Made by a program: the position numbers and the translations under genes. Below, piece after piece: positions 8,708-17,685 of a DNA stretch of 64,000 nucleotides. Within the stretch, counting starts at the first letter, position 1. Every line of letters begins with the position of its first letter. The stretch comes from UBA4810 sp002479215 (GTDB lineage: Bacteria; Desulfobacterota; Syntrophia; Syntrophales; Smithellaceae). The notes below the pieces were generated by a model, which worked only from the letters and a program-made list of their open reading frames with translations, was not told where the DNA came from and did not search any database. The stretch spans positions 1 through 64,000 of the forward strand of contig JBEKVB010000016.1 of the NCBI GenBank assembly GCA_049514435.1, written 5' to 3'.

Positions 8708-10294
8708 TCAAGATGCTTGCTTATTCAACCGCGCACATGCCTTTTTTTGAGTTTTGTAATGATTCAAGAACTCCGCGAATACTTCGTCGTATATTTTTCT
8801 GTTGGCTGGGTTGGGAGTATATTCAGCCTTTATTTTGATGTATTGTGGAATGTCCTCTAAAGTGATGTATTTAAGAGATATTGAGGCGAGGAATGCCGCA
8901 CCGCGAGCGTTGGAATATATCGGGTCCTTGACCTGCCGGATTTTCCTATTCAGTACATCGGCAATTATTTGCGACCAGACATCCGAATTGGCGCCGCCGC
9001 CGATGAAATTAAGGTACTGAAAAGGTCTTCTCATAAATTTTTCCACAGAGTCGAGCAGCCATTTTGAGTTGAAAGCGACTCCTTCGAAAACAGCCCGGAG
9101 AATGTCTTCCCTGGTATTTTCTAGTGAAAGGTTGAACAGGGAAGCGCGGATATTGCAGTCGTCCACAGGCGAGCGTTCACCGTAAAGCCAGGGGGTGAAG
9201 ATAATATTGTTGGCACCGGCCGGCACTCGCGCCACGATTTTATCCAGTACCTTGAAAATATCCTGTGCTTTCTCCTCCATCATCAGTTCATCTTTGTGAT
9301 ACAAAACATTGTCTCTCAGCCAGGTCAGGCATTTGCCGGCACATTCCTGTTCGCAGAGAATGAGGTAACGGCCGGGTACTGGACTGGGGAAAGATCCGAA
9401 GCTGTGGAAGATGTCTGTCTTTTTGAAAGGAACATGAGCCGATATCCAGGATGAAGTTCCAATATACAGGTGGCCTTCGTAGTCTCGGACAGCGCCTGAA
9501 CCAACTCCTGCTGACGGCACGTCCGGTGTTCCGCCGATGACCGGTGTGCCGGGTTTCAAACCCAGTTGGGCAGCCACTTCTTTTTTTACCGGACCAAGTA
9601 TGTCCATCGCCTGAATCAGGTCAGGCAGCTTTGCACGCTCAATGCCGGCCATTTTCAAAAGCTTGTCATTATAAACCACATGAGAGGGGTCGCGATTGTC
9701 GGTAACCCAGTGAAGCAGAATCGAATCATATGTGGCTGCGAATTTCCCTGTAAAGCGCAAATTTATATAATCTTTGGGTTCAAGAAATTTATAGGTTTTA
9801 TTATATATGTCCGGACAATTCTTTTTTAACCACAGAATATGGCAGAGCGGATCTTTGCCGGATTTCGCAGGAGCGCCTCCGGTCAGTTTCAACCAGGTCA
9901 TCATCTTAAATAGGGGATAGCCCTCGATCTTGAGGGGGCCTTTTAGTATTTCTTTCACCTCTTCAGAACCCCTGCAGTCCATCCAGATAATCGCATTCAT
10001 CAATTGTTTACCACCCTGATCGACCGGGACAGTACCTGACCACTGAGAGGTCACACTCACGGCAACGATATTCTCAGGCGAAACAAGATTCTTGCTAAGC
10101 ACTTTTTTCGAGGTGAACATAATGGCGTTCCACCAGCCTTGTGGGTCTTGCTCAGCCCCCCCGTCAGGAAGCAGGATAACGGGGGTGTCTTTGAACTCGC
10201 TGTCCACCACTTCTCCATAAACTGAGATTAAAGCGGTCTTGGGCCCTGATGTGCCCAAATCAATTGCCAAGATATACTTGTCTTTATTTTTCAT
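8708..10294 (-). CDS. FGGY-family carbohydrate kinase
   Basis: 528 residues, full length for the family. The N-terminal ATPase motif DLGTSGPKTALI (about 11-22), the central GGTPDVPSAGVGSGAV segment and the C-terminal signature around FIGGGANSDVWSQIIADVLN are all present. It should phosphorylate a polyol, ketose or sugar acid with ATP in the cytoplasm; xylulokinase-like enzymes are nearest by look, but the FGGY family cannot be resolved to substrate by eye. It is downstream of tetR (96-bp gap) and upstream of the aminotransferase (about 55-bp gap), so the order tetR-kinase-aminotransferase-RLP-PLC-like suggests one operon. Confidence 0.88.
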   Translation of the reverse strand: MKNKDKYILAIDLGTSGPKTALISVYGEVVDSEFKDTPVILLPDGGAEQDPQGWWNAIMFTSKKVLSKNLVSPENIVAVSVTSQWSGTVPVDQGGKQLMNAIIWMDCRGSEEVKEILKGPLKIEGYPLFKMMTWLKLTGGAPAKSGKDPLCHILWLKKNCPDIYNKTYKFLEPKDYINLRFTGKFAATYDSILLHWVTDNRDPSHVVYNDKLLKMAGIERAKLPDLIQAMDILGPVKKEVAAQLGLKPGTPVIGGTPDVPSAGVGSGAVRDYEGHLYIGTSSWISAHVPFKKTDIFHSFGSFPSPVPGRYLILCEQECAGKCLTWLRDNVLYHKDELMMEEKAQDIFKVLDKIVARVPAGANNIIFTPWLYGERSPVDDCNIRASLFNLSLENTREDILRAVFEGVAFNSKWLLDSVEKFMRRPFQYLNFIGGGANSDVWSQIIADVLNRKIRQVKDPIYSNARGAAFLASISLKYITLEDIPQYIKIKAEYTPNPANRKIYDEVFAEFLNHYKTQKKACARLNKQAS

Positions 10295-10390
10295 GATCTC
10301 AATCCTCTTCTTTTATTAGCGAATGATCAAACATCTCATTTTTATATCGCACCCACTACTTCAAAAAACACCGCAAACTAAACATTATGT

Positions 10391-11026
10391 TCATCCGGTA
10401 ATTAAACGTATTGCGTCATCGATAATAGTTTTCAGAGTGATTTCGGGATTATCATCAATTTGATAAAGAACCCCGCTGTTGTGCAGTGAAATTATACCAT
10501 GCAGTGTGCTGATGCATTGAATTGCTAAAAATTTTGGATCAGCAGGCTTTAAGTCCGACCTCGTTTCCCTATAATCCCGAATTACCTCGACGGCAAAAGA
10601 TAGTGCCCGCATTGAGCTATGGTATTCATCGTAAGACAATTCTTCCTGGGGAGTACCGATGTAATCACTGTACTGCTTTATGGGTCTATTGAACATAATA
10701 TCATATATGTTGATATTGCCAGTGCCGAATTCTACAAAAGCGTAGGTCATATTCTTATATCTTTCCAATGGTGTATCTGCCATTTCCACGGCACTGCGAA
10801 TCTTATCGTACAGCATTGTATAAGTCTTTTTATGTATGGCTATAAAGAGCTCATCCTTGCTGTCATAGTAGTTATATATATTTGCCGCGGTCATCTTCAT
10901 TTTGGAACCAAGCCTGGCCATAGATAGGCTTTCATATCCGTTTTTTACGAGGATTTTGAGAGCACAGTCAAGAATTTGATTGCGAACTATATCGACTTCT
11001 TCAACGCTTCTGGTCGTTCTCGGCAT
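10391..11026 (-). CDS. TetR/AcrR-family transcriptional regulator
   Basis: 211 residues with a typical N-terminal helix-turn-helix: SLSMARLGSKMKMTAANIYN then YYDSKDELF (about residues 38-66), the TetR signature. The C-terminal ligand domain is not assignable. It heads the kinase-aminotransferase-RLP genes. A palindromic 17-mer lies about 38 bp upstream of its start (11064-11080) and recurs before the MFS and porin genes, so I infer it represses itself and these genes until it binds the substrate or an intermediate. AAGG is a weak ribosome site. Confidence 0.85.
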   Translation of the reverse strand: MPRTTRSVEEVDIVRNQILDCALKILVKNGYESLSMARLGSKMKMTAANIYNYYDSKDELFIAIHKKTYTMLYDKIRSAVEMADTPLERYKNMTYAFVEFGTGNINIYDIMFNRPIKQYSDYIGTPQEELSYDEYHSSMRALSFAVEVIRDYRETRSDLKPADPKFLAIQCISTLHGIISLHNSGVLYQIDDNPEITLKTIIDDAIRLITG

Positions 11027-11063
11027 GATTAAGAACCTTATGTAAGTATTTTTTTAACAAAAA

Positions 11064-11080
11064 ATTTAATGTCGCTAAAT
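11064..11080 (-). promoter_or_regulatory. Candidate TetR operator (site C)
   Basis: ATTTAATGTCGCTAAAT, a 17-bp interrupted palindrome just upstream of tetR. The flanking AAAGTCAATAAAT (from about 11084) is shared with elements A and B. The remainder of the 327-bp gap 11027-11353 holds only the hairpin at 11267-11298. Confidence 0.5.
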
Positions 11081-11266
11081 TATAAAGTCAATAAATTTAT
11101 TTTATGGCTTTTTTACAACAACTTAAAATCAAACAGAGTCCTGATATATATATTTTTTATTGGGTTAACCATCAATTATCAATTTTTGAAAAATCTAGTG
11201 TCGCGCGTCTATCCCCATTCTTAGCAGTAACAGCCATCAATCTTGATAATGGCCTTGATCAAGTGT

Positions 11267-11298
11267 GTACCATCCCGGTTCTCCAACCGGGATGGTAC
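11267..11298 (-). terminator. 14-bp hairpin after the MFS gene
   Basis: GTACCATCCCGGTT (11267-11280) pairs perfectly with 11285-11298 around a CTCC loop, 56 bp past the stop of the minus-strand transporter gene. No T run follows, so it may be a processing or mRNA-stability hairpin rather than an intrinsic terminator. Confidence 0.5.
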
Positions 11299-11353
11299 CT
11301 GAATACTGGTAGTGATGTTACAGTTAGAAATACCTCCACGCAAAATCAGTCTT

Positions 11354-12574
11354 TTAAATCTCATCCGTCTTGACGAGCTTGGATTCCTTGAGTTTCCACA
11401 TGAGAAACGCACCCACTATCATGAACGCTGTGAAGACAAGCATAGCCGGCGTTTTTGAGGCGCTAGCCGCCGTCAAGATGTCCATACCGAAGATAAAGAT
11501 GATTCCCGAAATTTGCCCGGCAAGGAGAAGCAATCCCTGTGAGGTGGCCTCAGGCGCCGGATAACATATTTCAGCGCCGTACTGAAAGCAGATGGGAGCG
11601 GCCGACAGAAGAAAGAAACCAAATACGAAGCCTGACGCGAGGAGCAGCCAGTAACTGCCGGCGTAGGTCATTCCGACAATTCCGGGGATAGCGCCGATTG
11701 CCCCGATGACCATAAAAAGTTTTCTTTTACGCAATTTATCGGAAAGAGGCGGCAAGATGGAGGCGCCGATTATGCCGCCGATCATCATGAGCGCCCCGGC
11801 GATCCCTGCTTCCTCAATGGTAAAACCACGCGGGCTGACAATTTGCTCGATCCAGGTCGTGACCGCATTGAAGATTCCCAGCGCGATGAAGAACACGATG
11901 ATGAGACAGATCATATCTATTTGCTTTAATATGTGTTTCAGACCGGCGAATACCGCAATCCTTTCATCATGGCCGGGAGGACAGGGCGGCGTGGGGGGAT
12001 GCTCTCTATTGAATAGGATAAAGATCACAGCACCGGCAAGAGTAACGATCCCGTAGATCATCAGCATCTTTTCCATGCCGTACATTTTGAAAAGGAGCGG
12101 TGTGAGCACCATCGCGATAATAATTCCCACGAATTGAGCCAGCACGGATATGCCCGCCTGGGTCGCCCGCTCATGCAGGGGAAACCACCGGGCTCCAACT
12201 TTGGTAACAGAATTCAGAACGAATGGTTGTCCAATGGCAATTCCGATTTGAGCAATGATAACCATTGCATAGCTTGTACCGTACAGTCCTTTCATAAATC
12301 CGAAGACACCCATCAGCGCGGCGCCGATCCCAATACCGATCCGGATTCCCCATTTGTCGATTATATATGATGCCGGAAAGGATATAAAAATATAGACGAC
12401 CATAAAGATCAGGGAAAGTAGGTCAATTTGCATGGCGGGTACATTGTAGAATGCTACCGCTTCGCTGGTTATGGGCGCAAAGATGATCCACTGGATCTGC
12501 ATCAACGCGTTGATGATAAAGTATACCAAAAGCACTATCCACCTGTAGCCGTAAACCTTAAAATCTTTTTCCAT
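11354..12574 (-). CDS. MFS transporter, FLVCR-like
   Basis: 406 residues with about 12 hydrophobic helices. The opening YGYRWIVLLVYFIINALMQ, the VYIFISFPASYIIDKWG segment with the MFS motif-A-like GIRIGIG, and the second-half repeat near LPPLSDKLRKRK fit the major facilitator superfamily; the N-terminal pattern is that of FLVCR-type members, whose animal relatives move choline, ethanolamine or haem. It has an excellent GGAGG site. Element B lies about 55 bp upstream. It is probably the inner-membrane importer of the substrate degraded by the downstream operon; the substrate is not inferred from the family name alone. Confidence 0.85.
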   Translation of the reverse strand: MEKDFKVYGYRWIVLLVYFIINALMQIQWIIFAPITSEAVAFYNVPAMQIDLLSLIFMVVYIFISFPASYIIDKWGIRIGIGIGAALMGVFGFMKGLYGTSYAMVIIAQIGIAIGQPFVLNSVTKVGARWFPLHERATQAGISVLAQFVGIIIAMVLTPLLFKMYGMEKMLMIYGIVTLAGAVIFILFNREHPPTPPCPPGHDERIAVFAGLKHILKQIDMICLIIVFFIALGIFNAVTTWIEQIVSPRGFTIEEAGIAGALMMIGGIIGASILPPLSDKLRKRKLFMVIGAIGAIPGIVGMTYAGSYWLLLASGFVFGFFLLSAAPICFQYGAEICYPAPEATSQGLLLLAGQISGIIFIFGMDILTAASASKTPAMLVFTAFMIVGAFLMWKLKESKLVKTDEI

Positions 12575-12626
12575 ATAACCACCTCCTGTATTTATTTTGA
12601 TGCTTTGAAAAGAACTTGCTTTTTAT

Positions 12627-12700
12627 AAAAACCTAGTATAAATATTAATTTAACATTATTAAATTAATATAGTTAAATTACAAAGTCAATAAATATTTTT
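12627..12700 (-). promoter_or_regulatory. Conserved upstream element B with candidate TetR operator
   Basis: Ungapped match (64/74) to 3655-3728. The core ATTTAACATTATTAAAT is at 12648-12664 and a second, overlapping half-site set lies at about 12664-12681. It is placed where an operator/promoter of the MFS gene would be. Confidence 0.6.
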
Positions 12701-12849
12701 TACTTTTTTTATAGTATAGTATTTTTTTCGTAAAATGTTGGGCAGTACAATATCGATGTGCGGGAGCGGGGATGAACCAATTCAGCCTACGCTCATTCAG
12801 AAGGTATACTGTTGTTAAATATAACATTATCTTAGGAGGTTTAAGCATC

Positions 12850-13317
12850 ATGAAAAAAATTTTAGTGAGCGTTATAATTTGTATGTTTGTCATTGTATTA
12901 TTCAATGTTACCGCAAAAGCACAGAGTCCCATTATCGGAACATGGAAGACAATAGATGATGAAGGTCCGAACAAAGGGAAGGCGTCATCACATATTGAAA
13001 TATTCGAGAAAAATGGCGTATACTTTGGCAAGATTACCAGACTGTTGCTTGACCCCCCAGATAAGGTCTGTGATAAATGCAAGGGAGATTTAAAAAATAA
13101 ACCGTTGATCGGCATGATAATTTTACAAGACATGAAGAAAACCGGAGACGTGGATAAGGAACTCGGTGTGGGGTACGCTAGTGGAACGATCATAGATCCT
13201 GATGATGGCTCAACCTATAAATGTAAAATGTGGGTCAAGGATGATGTATTAACCTCCCGTGGGTATATTGGTATTAGTTTGTTTGGGAGATCCCAGGAAT
13301 GGTTTAGAGTTAAATAA
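12850..13317 (+). CDS. Secreted DUF2147 family protein
   Basis: 155 residues from the ATG at 12850, which has AGGAGG nine bases upstream; the open frame extends back to 12772 without a ribosome site. A signal peptide (MKKILVSVIICMFVIVLFNV, cleavage near AKA) is followed by the DUF2147 pattern: IIGTWKTIDDEGPNKGKASS, then FGKITRLL, a Cys pair in VCDKCKGD, LIGMIILQDMKK, IIDPDDGSTYKCKMWV and a C-terminal GRSQEWFRVK. DUF2147 proteins are small periplasmic lipocalin-like barrels of unknown function. Stands alone. Confidence 0.85.
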   Translation: MKKILVSVIICMFVIVLFNVTAKAQSPIIGTWKTIDDEGPNKGKASSHIEIFEKNGVYFGKITRLLLDPPDKVCDKCKGDLKNKPLIGMIILQDMKKTGDVDKELGVGYASGTIIDPDDGSTYKCKMWVKDDVLTSRGYIGISLFGRSQEWFRVK

Positions 13318-13330
13318 TTATGGCAATAAC

Positions 13331-13365
13331 ATCTTCCCCTGCCTCCTTTTGTGACAGGGGAAGAT
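13331..13365 (+). terminator. Weak hairpin after the DUF2147 gene
   Basis: ATCTTCCCCTG (13331-13341) pairs with 13355-13365 across a 13-base loop shortly after the stop codon. No convincing T tract follows. Confidence 0.45.
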
Positions 13366-13529
13366 ATATGATGGATAAATATTATTATACATCGGAATGT
13401 TTTCCGGTGCTCTCGAATGAAATTCTGCTTTTATCAAGATGAATTCGAAACATTCCGCTTAAATAATATTAATTTTTGTGTAAATAATTGGGATATAAAA
13501 CAACCATTGAAAGGCAAGGAAGTGGAGAT

Positions 13530-13662
13530 GAACCTTTTTACCATCCGAAGTAAACCGACAATCTGGTTCATCGTAAATCGCTTCCGACTCATCCTGCCTT
13601 TCTTCAATATAATTTTTTATTACACCCCAATCCTAACTTAAAAACTGGACCACTTTTCGGGG
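13530..13662 (-). pseudogene. Remnant of an IS3-family element (start of orfA and end region)
   Basis: On the minus strand an ATG at 13592 opens MSRKRFTMNQIVGLLR, the typical start of IS3-family OrfA proteins, but the similarity is lost after about 16 codons. Upstream of it (13632-13662) the words AAGTGGTCCAGTTTTTAAG look like an IS3 terminal region. The remaining part of the 495-bp gap 13318-13812 shows nothing recognisable. Confidence 0.45.
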
Positions 13663-13812
13663 TGAAGATCAGTTTTTTGATTATTTCCGATTGAAATGTT
13701 GTATAAATTGGGAAAATAAGAAAAACAATATTACAGGAAGAAATCTTTAGGAAGTGGCGGAATATCGGATGTGTCGATCTCATTATCATTCATGGCATCA
13801 AAATGCTTCCAG

Positions 13813-14568
13813 TTAGTTTTTCAGCTCAATGGTTTGTACCTTTACTCTTGCCACGCCTTTGTTATGAAAACCCAGATTCTTTGCCGCACCCTCGCTTAGA
13901 TCAATGATCCTCTCGCCGGAACTGGCATTGAAGTCACTGGGAAAGGGACCGCGGTCGTTTACCCTCACAATAACCCAGCGATCGTTTTCAAGATTTGTAA
14001 CCTTGACATGGGTAGGAAGAGGCAGATACTTGTGGGCGGCTGTCAACTCCCTCGGATCAAAGACCTCACCGTTTGCAGTCATGCGGTCACCCTTGCCGCG
14101 CAACGTCTCATAACCGTACCAGGAGGCGACACCCGTCTCCTGGTACGAGCGTGCTTTCCCAACGGACATGGGATAGTACATCTTTCCTTTGACCCTGTAG
14201 GGCGCGTTTTTCACTCTTCCTAGGCGAATCGCTTCTTTTGGGGGAAGCCCGTCTATAGTCTCGATGTTGTCACTCGTGAGGGCCCAGTCAAGGGGGGCCT
14301 TTACCACCTTGAAGGTAAATTTACCAATATGGTAAACGAGCTTTGTGGTGCCGGCAGTCAGTTGGTAGGCCCCTCTCACCGTATAATACGTACCCTTAAT
14401 CGTCCCTTTCACCACCTTGTACGGGGTTTTAATGACCCAACAGTCGGCAAAAACAAAACATAGGGCGGCAAGAAGAAGGCAAAAGAACACATGATTAAAA
14501 AAGGTGACAGATTTATTTTTCCGTCCGATGGTCTGTAACAAGTTCCGTCGGCCTTCATCAATCGTCAT
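13813..14568 (-). CDS. rlpA: RlpA-like septal/cell-wall protein (DPBB domain)
   Basis: 251 residues from ATG 14568; a GTG at 14655 in the same frame is possible, and neither has a good ribosome site. A hydrophobic segment about 27-42 (FFCLLLAALCFVFADC) acts as signal, perhaps with C43 as a lipid-attachment site, though the lipobox is poor. The C-terminal domain GVASWYG...TANGEVFDP...AAHKYLPLPTHVKVTNLEN...VRVNDRGPF is the double-psi beta-barrel of RlpA, a lytic transglycosylase acting on naked glycan strands. No SPOR domain follows, so this is the short form. Likely periplasmic, cell-wall maintenance. Confidence 0.85.
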   Translation of the reverse strand: MTIDEGRRNLLQTIGRKNKSVTFFNHVFFCLLLAALCFVFADCWVIKTPYKVVKGTIKGTYYTVRGAYQLTAGTTKLVYHIGKFTFKVVKAPLDWALTSDNIETIDGLPPKEAIRLGRVKNAPYRVKGKMYYPMSVGKARSYQETGVASWYGYETLRGKGDRMTANGEVFDPRELTAAHKYLPLPTHVKVTNLENDRWVIVRVNDRGPFPSDFNASSGERIIDLSEGAAKNLGFHNKGVARVKVQTIELKN

Positions 14569-14723
14569 AAAATCACTGATAACTATTCTTAGTTTTACAT
14601 AATTGATAAAAGTTATCAAGCAAACATTACAGGAAGAACTGCTTGCTGAAAACACCTACTAACAAACGGGGTGCAGCGGGAGTGCACGTACGACACTCAA
14701 GGGATACACGCTCATCCTTTCTC

Positions 14724-15623
14724 CTAGTTCAAGAACAATAGTGTCACCCCGGCCACGGCAAGGAGTGTGCCACCGATGGCCTGCCAGCCGAAACGTTCCT
14801 TAAAGACGAAGTAACTGATCGGTAGCATGAAGACCGGCGGCAGAGCAAGGAGTGTGCTGGCTACGCCGATCCCGGTGTGCTGGACTGCTAGCAGCGAGGA
14901 CGAGACCCCAATGACCGGTCCGAACAGCGCGCCGAAGGCCACCCAGCCGAGCGTCCTCGGCCGCTCGCGCATTGTAGTGATTGTGGTTTCTGCCTGGCGC
15001 TGAAAGGAGGCAACGATCCACAACGTGACGACCGCAGCGATCATGCGGATCAGTGTACCCGCAAAAGGCGAGAAATCACCGGTCATGCCTTGCTGGGAAA
15101 AGACTAAGCCGATGGCCTGTCCGAGTGCGGCTAGGGTTCCGAACAGTACACCGCGCCAGGTAGCCTTGCGTGTATTGTCATCGTCTTCTTCGGGTTGGAC
15201 CATGACCACCCAGGAAATGCCTGCCAACGTAACGATGATGCCGACGATTTGCAAAAGGGTGAGTATCTGGCCGAAGAATATCCAGGCGATAGTTGTGCCG
15301 AAGACCGGAGTTAGGCTCAGCAAAAGCAGGCCGAGGCGTGGCCCGATTTCTCGGTACGCCTGGAAAAGAAAGGCATCGCCCAGAGAAAGCCCGATAATGC
15401 CCGAAATGCTCAACCAGGCCCAGCGTGATATTCCAGCATGCAACGGAATAGGCTGTCCATACAGGACCAAGTTGATGATGATCAACGCCAGCATGGCCAG
15501 GAACACCCGCACTCGGTTGGTGATCTGGGGACCAACTTGCTGAATCGATTTGCTGAACCCGATGCTAGAGAGTGTCCAGCAGAACGATGTAAAGAGTGCT
15601 GCAATTTCACCAATATATGCCAT
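14724..15623 (-). CDS. EamA/DMT-family transporter
   Basis: 299 residues, ten predicted hydrophobic helices built from two EamA repeats: the first begins GEIAALFTSFCWTLSSIGF and the second ATWRGVLFGTLAALGQAIG. Inner-membrane drug/metabolite transporter superfamily; substrate unpredictable. An acidic linker (QPEEDDDNTRK) separates the repeats. A GAGGAG site precedes the ATG. GC content is visibly higher than in its neighbours, and no functional partner is adjacent. Confidence 0.88.
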   Translation of the reverse strand: MAYIGEIAALFTSFCWTLSSIGFSKSIQQVGPQITNRVRVFLAMLALIIINLVLYGQPIPLHAGISRWAWLSISGIIGLSLGDAFLFQAYREIGPRLGLLLLSLTPVFGTTIAWIFFGQILTLLQIVGIIVTLAGISWVVMVQPEEDDDNTRKATWRGVLFGTLAALGQAIGLVFSQQGMTGDFSPFAGTLIRMIAAVVTLWIVASFQRQAETTITTMRERPRTLGWVAFGALFGPVIGVSSSLLAVQHTGIGVASTLLALPPVFMLPISYFVFKERFGWQAIGGTLLAVAGVTLLFLN

Positions 15624-16080
15624 GTCTCCTCGTTTGATAAGAAATTGCTCGTTCGTGAGTCAACTATGCTAATTTCGGTCTTGCATGTCAATTAAATATT
15701 GATTACCTATTGAAAGAAAGTAGGTAAGTCAAAATTGCCCGGCGCTTGACTACAGGAAGAAGCCAATACCTGAGTTTACACCTGTTATACATTCAAATAT
15801 CGGCCCAAACACATATTACGGACACAGACTGCTGATTGTGGTTACTGCCTCGGATACGGGGAGAACTGGTAATTTTGTCGTTGGCCAGTGCAAAAAAAGA
15901 ATTGAAATAAAGAAAATTGCGGGTATATTCAATCAGCTCTCAGTTGTTTGAATAGTTCTTTAAAGTGGTTGCATAAATCGAGCAAGTTGACAATATATAC
16001 TCAAGAATAGGACACAGCATATACATTAAAATTCTAAATTTGATTAGACAAAAATTGTTTTGTTTAAGAAAGGAGATAGA
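15624..16080. other. Gene-free stretch with a possible coding relic
   Basis: No gene is supported in these 457 bp. On the plus strand 15724-15951 stays open without a start codon and reads GPNTYYGHRLLIVVTASD then GNFVVGQCKKRIEIKK, which looks protein-like and may be the tail of a lost gene, but I cannot name the family. The ribosome site for the next gene (AAAGGAGATAG) lies at the right end. Confidence 0.3.
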
Positions 16081-16878
16081 ATGAATAAAACAATTAATCC
16101 CCTGCATTACAAATATTGGATAGGAATCCTTATCTTTATTCTCGTGTTAATCGTATCCGCTAAATGGTCAAATATTGAAAATTTAGCTGACAAAATAAGT
16201 TTTGCACTGACAATAAGTTCTGTTATCTTAGCCCTACTTGCTATTTATTTCACTATTAACTTTAACAGTCTCTTCTCAAATAATATAGTTACATTCTTAA
16301 ATTTGAATAATCACATAGATGAAACTGCTAAAAAGCTAGCGCGTGCAGCTGGGGAATTAAATATCAAATTAGATAGTATTCCAAATTCCATTCGCATATT
16401 ACACGAAAAAATAGATACTTTTACATCTGATATGGTAAGTACGGGCGCGCATACCAGTGAGATTAAAAATAATGTGGGCACTGCTATTAAAAAAGGTATT
16501 ATCGAATGGAATGAAAAGAATTTAAACGCATTCTTCCTGGATCTTAATTATTCAGGAATGATTGCACTATATCTAATAGCAAAATGTAGATGGAAAGATG
16601 TAAAAATAAAAGTGAGCGATTTCGAAGATAAATTAACAAGGATCAGTATGCAATTCATAATAGGTTTTTCAACAGTCTGCTCAAGCATTAATTTATTTGA
16701 CATCGTTTATGTTGAGGACACAATGGTGATTTCTTCTTGCGAAGACATTTTATTAAAGAAAGTTGATGGTATGCTAAATACCGTGATGACGATAATCGAA
16801 AAAGATGCTAAAAGAGCAAAAAATTTATCCAATATGATGAAGTCAAAAGAGGAAATTGATATATTTGTCGCAAATTAA
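16081..16878 (+). CDS. Hypothetical membrane protein with coiled-coil region
   Basis: 265 residues from ATG 16081, chosen because AAAGGAG lies just upstream (the frame opens earlier at 16060). Two adjacent transmembrane helices near residues 13-30 and 41-63 are followed by a long, mostly helical soluble part (NNHIDETAKKLARAAGEL onward) that looks coiled-coil. No enzyme motif was recognised. Very AT-rich, unlike the preceding transporter gene, which suggests separate origin. Possibly a membrane-anchored sensor or scaffold; function unknown. Confidence 0.6.
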   Translation: MNKTINPLHYKYWIGILIFILVLIVSAKWSNIENLADKISFALTISSVILALLAIYFTINFNSLFSNNIVTFLNLNNHIDETAKKLARAAGELNIKLDSIPNSIRILHEKIDTFTSDMVSTGAHTSEIKNNVGTAIKKGIIEWNEKNLNAFFLDLNYSGMIALYLIAKCRWKDVKIKVSDFEDKLTRISMQFIIGFSTVCSSINLFDIVYVEDTMVISSCEDILLKKVDGMLNTVMTIIEKDAKRAKNLSNMMKSKEEIDIFVAN

Positions 16879-16988
16879 AAATCTTAAGGAGAATAGTAGG
16901 GCCGGTTCTATTTATTGATTAATCATTGCTATCAGAAATATTTCTGATGATAATTAATTATTTCACGACAGATTATTAAGGAAACCTT

Positions 16989-17087
16989 ATGCCCGACAAA
17001 ATAAAACTCAACGAAGTAGATAAAGTTGAAATCACAACTTTGATTGATAACTACGAGGTCGCATGCCCAAAGAACGAAAAAATATGA
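16989..17087 (+). pseudogene. N-terminal scrap of an MBL-fold hydrolase gene
   Basis: The 32-codon frame MPDKIKLNEVDKVEITTLID then NYEVACPKNEKI looks like the first 22 residues of metallo-beta-lactamase-fold proteins of the dihydropterin-phosphate synthase type (EVDKVEITTLIDNY), after which similarity stops. It overlaps the start of the fatty acid hydroxylase gene in another frame. A nearly identical DNA word recurs at 20455-20479. Probably a recombination scar. Confidence 0.45.
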
Positions 17088-17668
17088 TTCGGCGCATATT
17101 TGATGTTGTGCTGAGTTTTATCTTGAATATGTCCAAGACCCGCGCCAATTACTGGGGTGAATTCGCCGTCGATATTCCATTAGGTATTGTGTTGATCTTT
17201 GCGGGCTTGCGCTATCATGATCTCAATTGGCTCGCGGTTTTTTTGAGTATCGTGTCCGGCCTGATTCTTTTTAGCTTCTTCGAATACTTCATTCACCGCT
17301 GGCTCTTCCATGGATCAGTGGGGATCATGGCGGAAGGTCACCACGCCCACCACTTGAATCCCCTGGGCTACGATGCCTTGCCTTTCTTCCTGCCCGCAAT
17401 GGTGCTGTTGATACTGACAGGCATATTTGCATTACTGATGCCTTTGGACCGCGCATTTCTGCTTACCGGAACGATGGCTTTAGGCTATGCCACTTACGGG
17501 CTGAGTCACTATACCATTCACCACACCCGCTTTCATCTGTCCTGGGCCAAACACTGGTCAGCTCATCATCTCATTCATCACCGCCATCCCGACACTAACT
17601 TTGGTGTTACCACGCCCACGTGGGACGTGTTGTTGGGCACGCGGTACGCGTATGAGCGTAAAAAGTAG
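17063..17668 (+). CDS. Fatty acid hydroxylase / sterol desaturase superfamily protein
   Basis: 201 residues, integral membrane di-iron oxygenase type. The histidine boxes are HRWLFH, EGHHAHH and HHLIHHRHPD, followed by the usual NFGVTTPTWDVLLGT ending. Four hydrophobic helices surround them. Family members use O2 to hydroxylate or desaturate lipid tails, sterols or carotenoids; an O2-dependent enzyme is noteworthy in a probably anaerobic or microaerobic organism. Start at 17063 has GAGGTC very close; ATG 17084 is the alternative. No obvious operon partner. Confidence 0.85.
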   Translation: MPKERKNMIRRIFDVVLSFILNMSKTRANYWGEFAVDIPLGIVLIFAGLRYHDLNWLAVFLSIVSGLILFSFFEYFIHRWLFHGSVGIMAEGHHAHHLNPLGYDALPFFLPAMVLLILTGIFALLMPLDRAFLLTGTMALGYATYGLSHYTIHHTRFHLSWAKHWSAHHLIHHRHPDTNFGVTTPTWDVLLGTRYAYERKK

Positions 17669-17685
17669 GATATTGGGCGCGATTT

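Noticed and set aside
12678..13193. A 171-codon minus-strand open frame over the DUF2147 gene
   Set aside because: The plus-strand gene has a signal peptide, family motifs and a ribosome site; the antisense frame has none.
13417..13641. A 74-codon frame after the DUF2147 gene
   Set aside because: No ribosome site or family; it overlaps the IS3 remnant on the other strand.
15025..15543. A 172-codon plus-strand open frame over the DMT transporter
   Set aside because: Shadow of the ten-helix transporter on the other strand.
13731..15762. The word ACAGGAAGAA occurring three times (about 13733, 14630, 15752)
   Set aside because: Short, without conserved flanks or spacing; probably chance.
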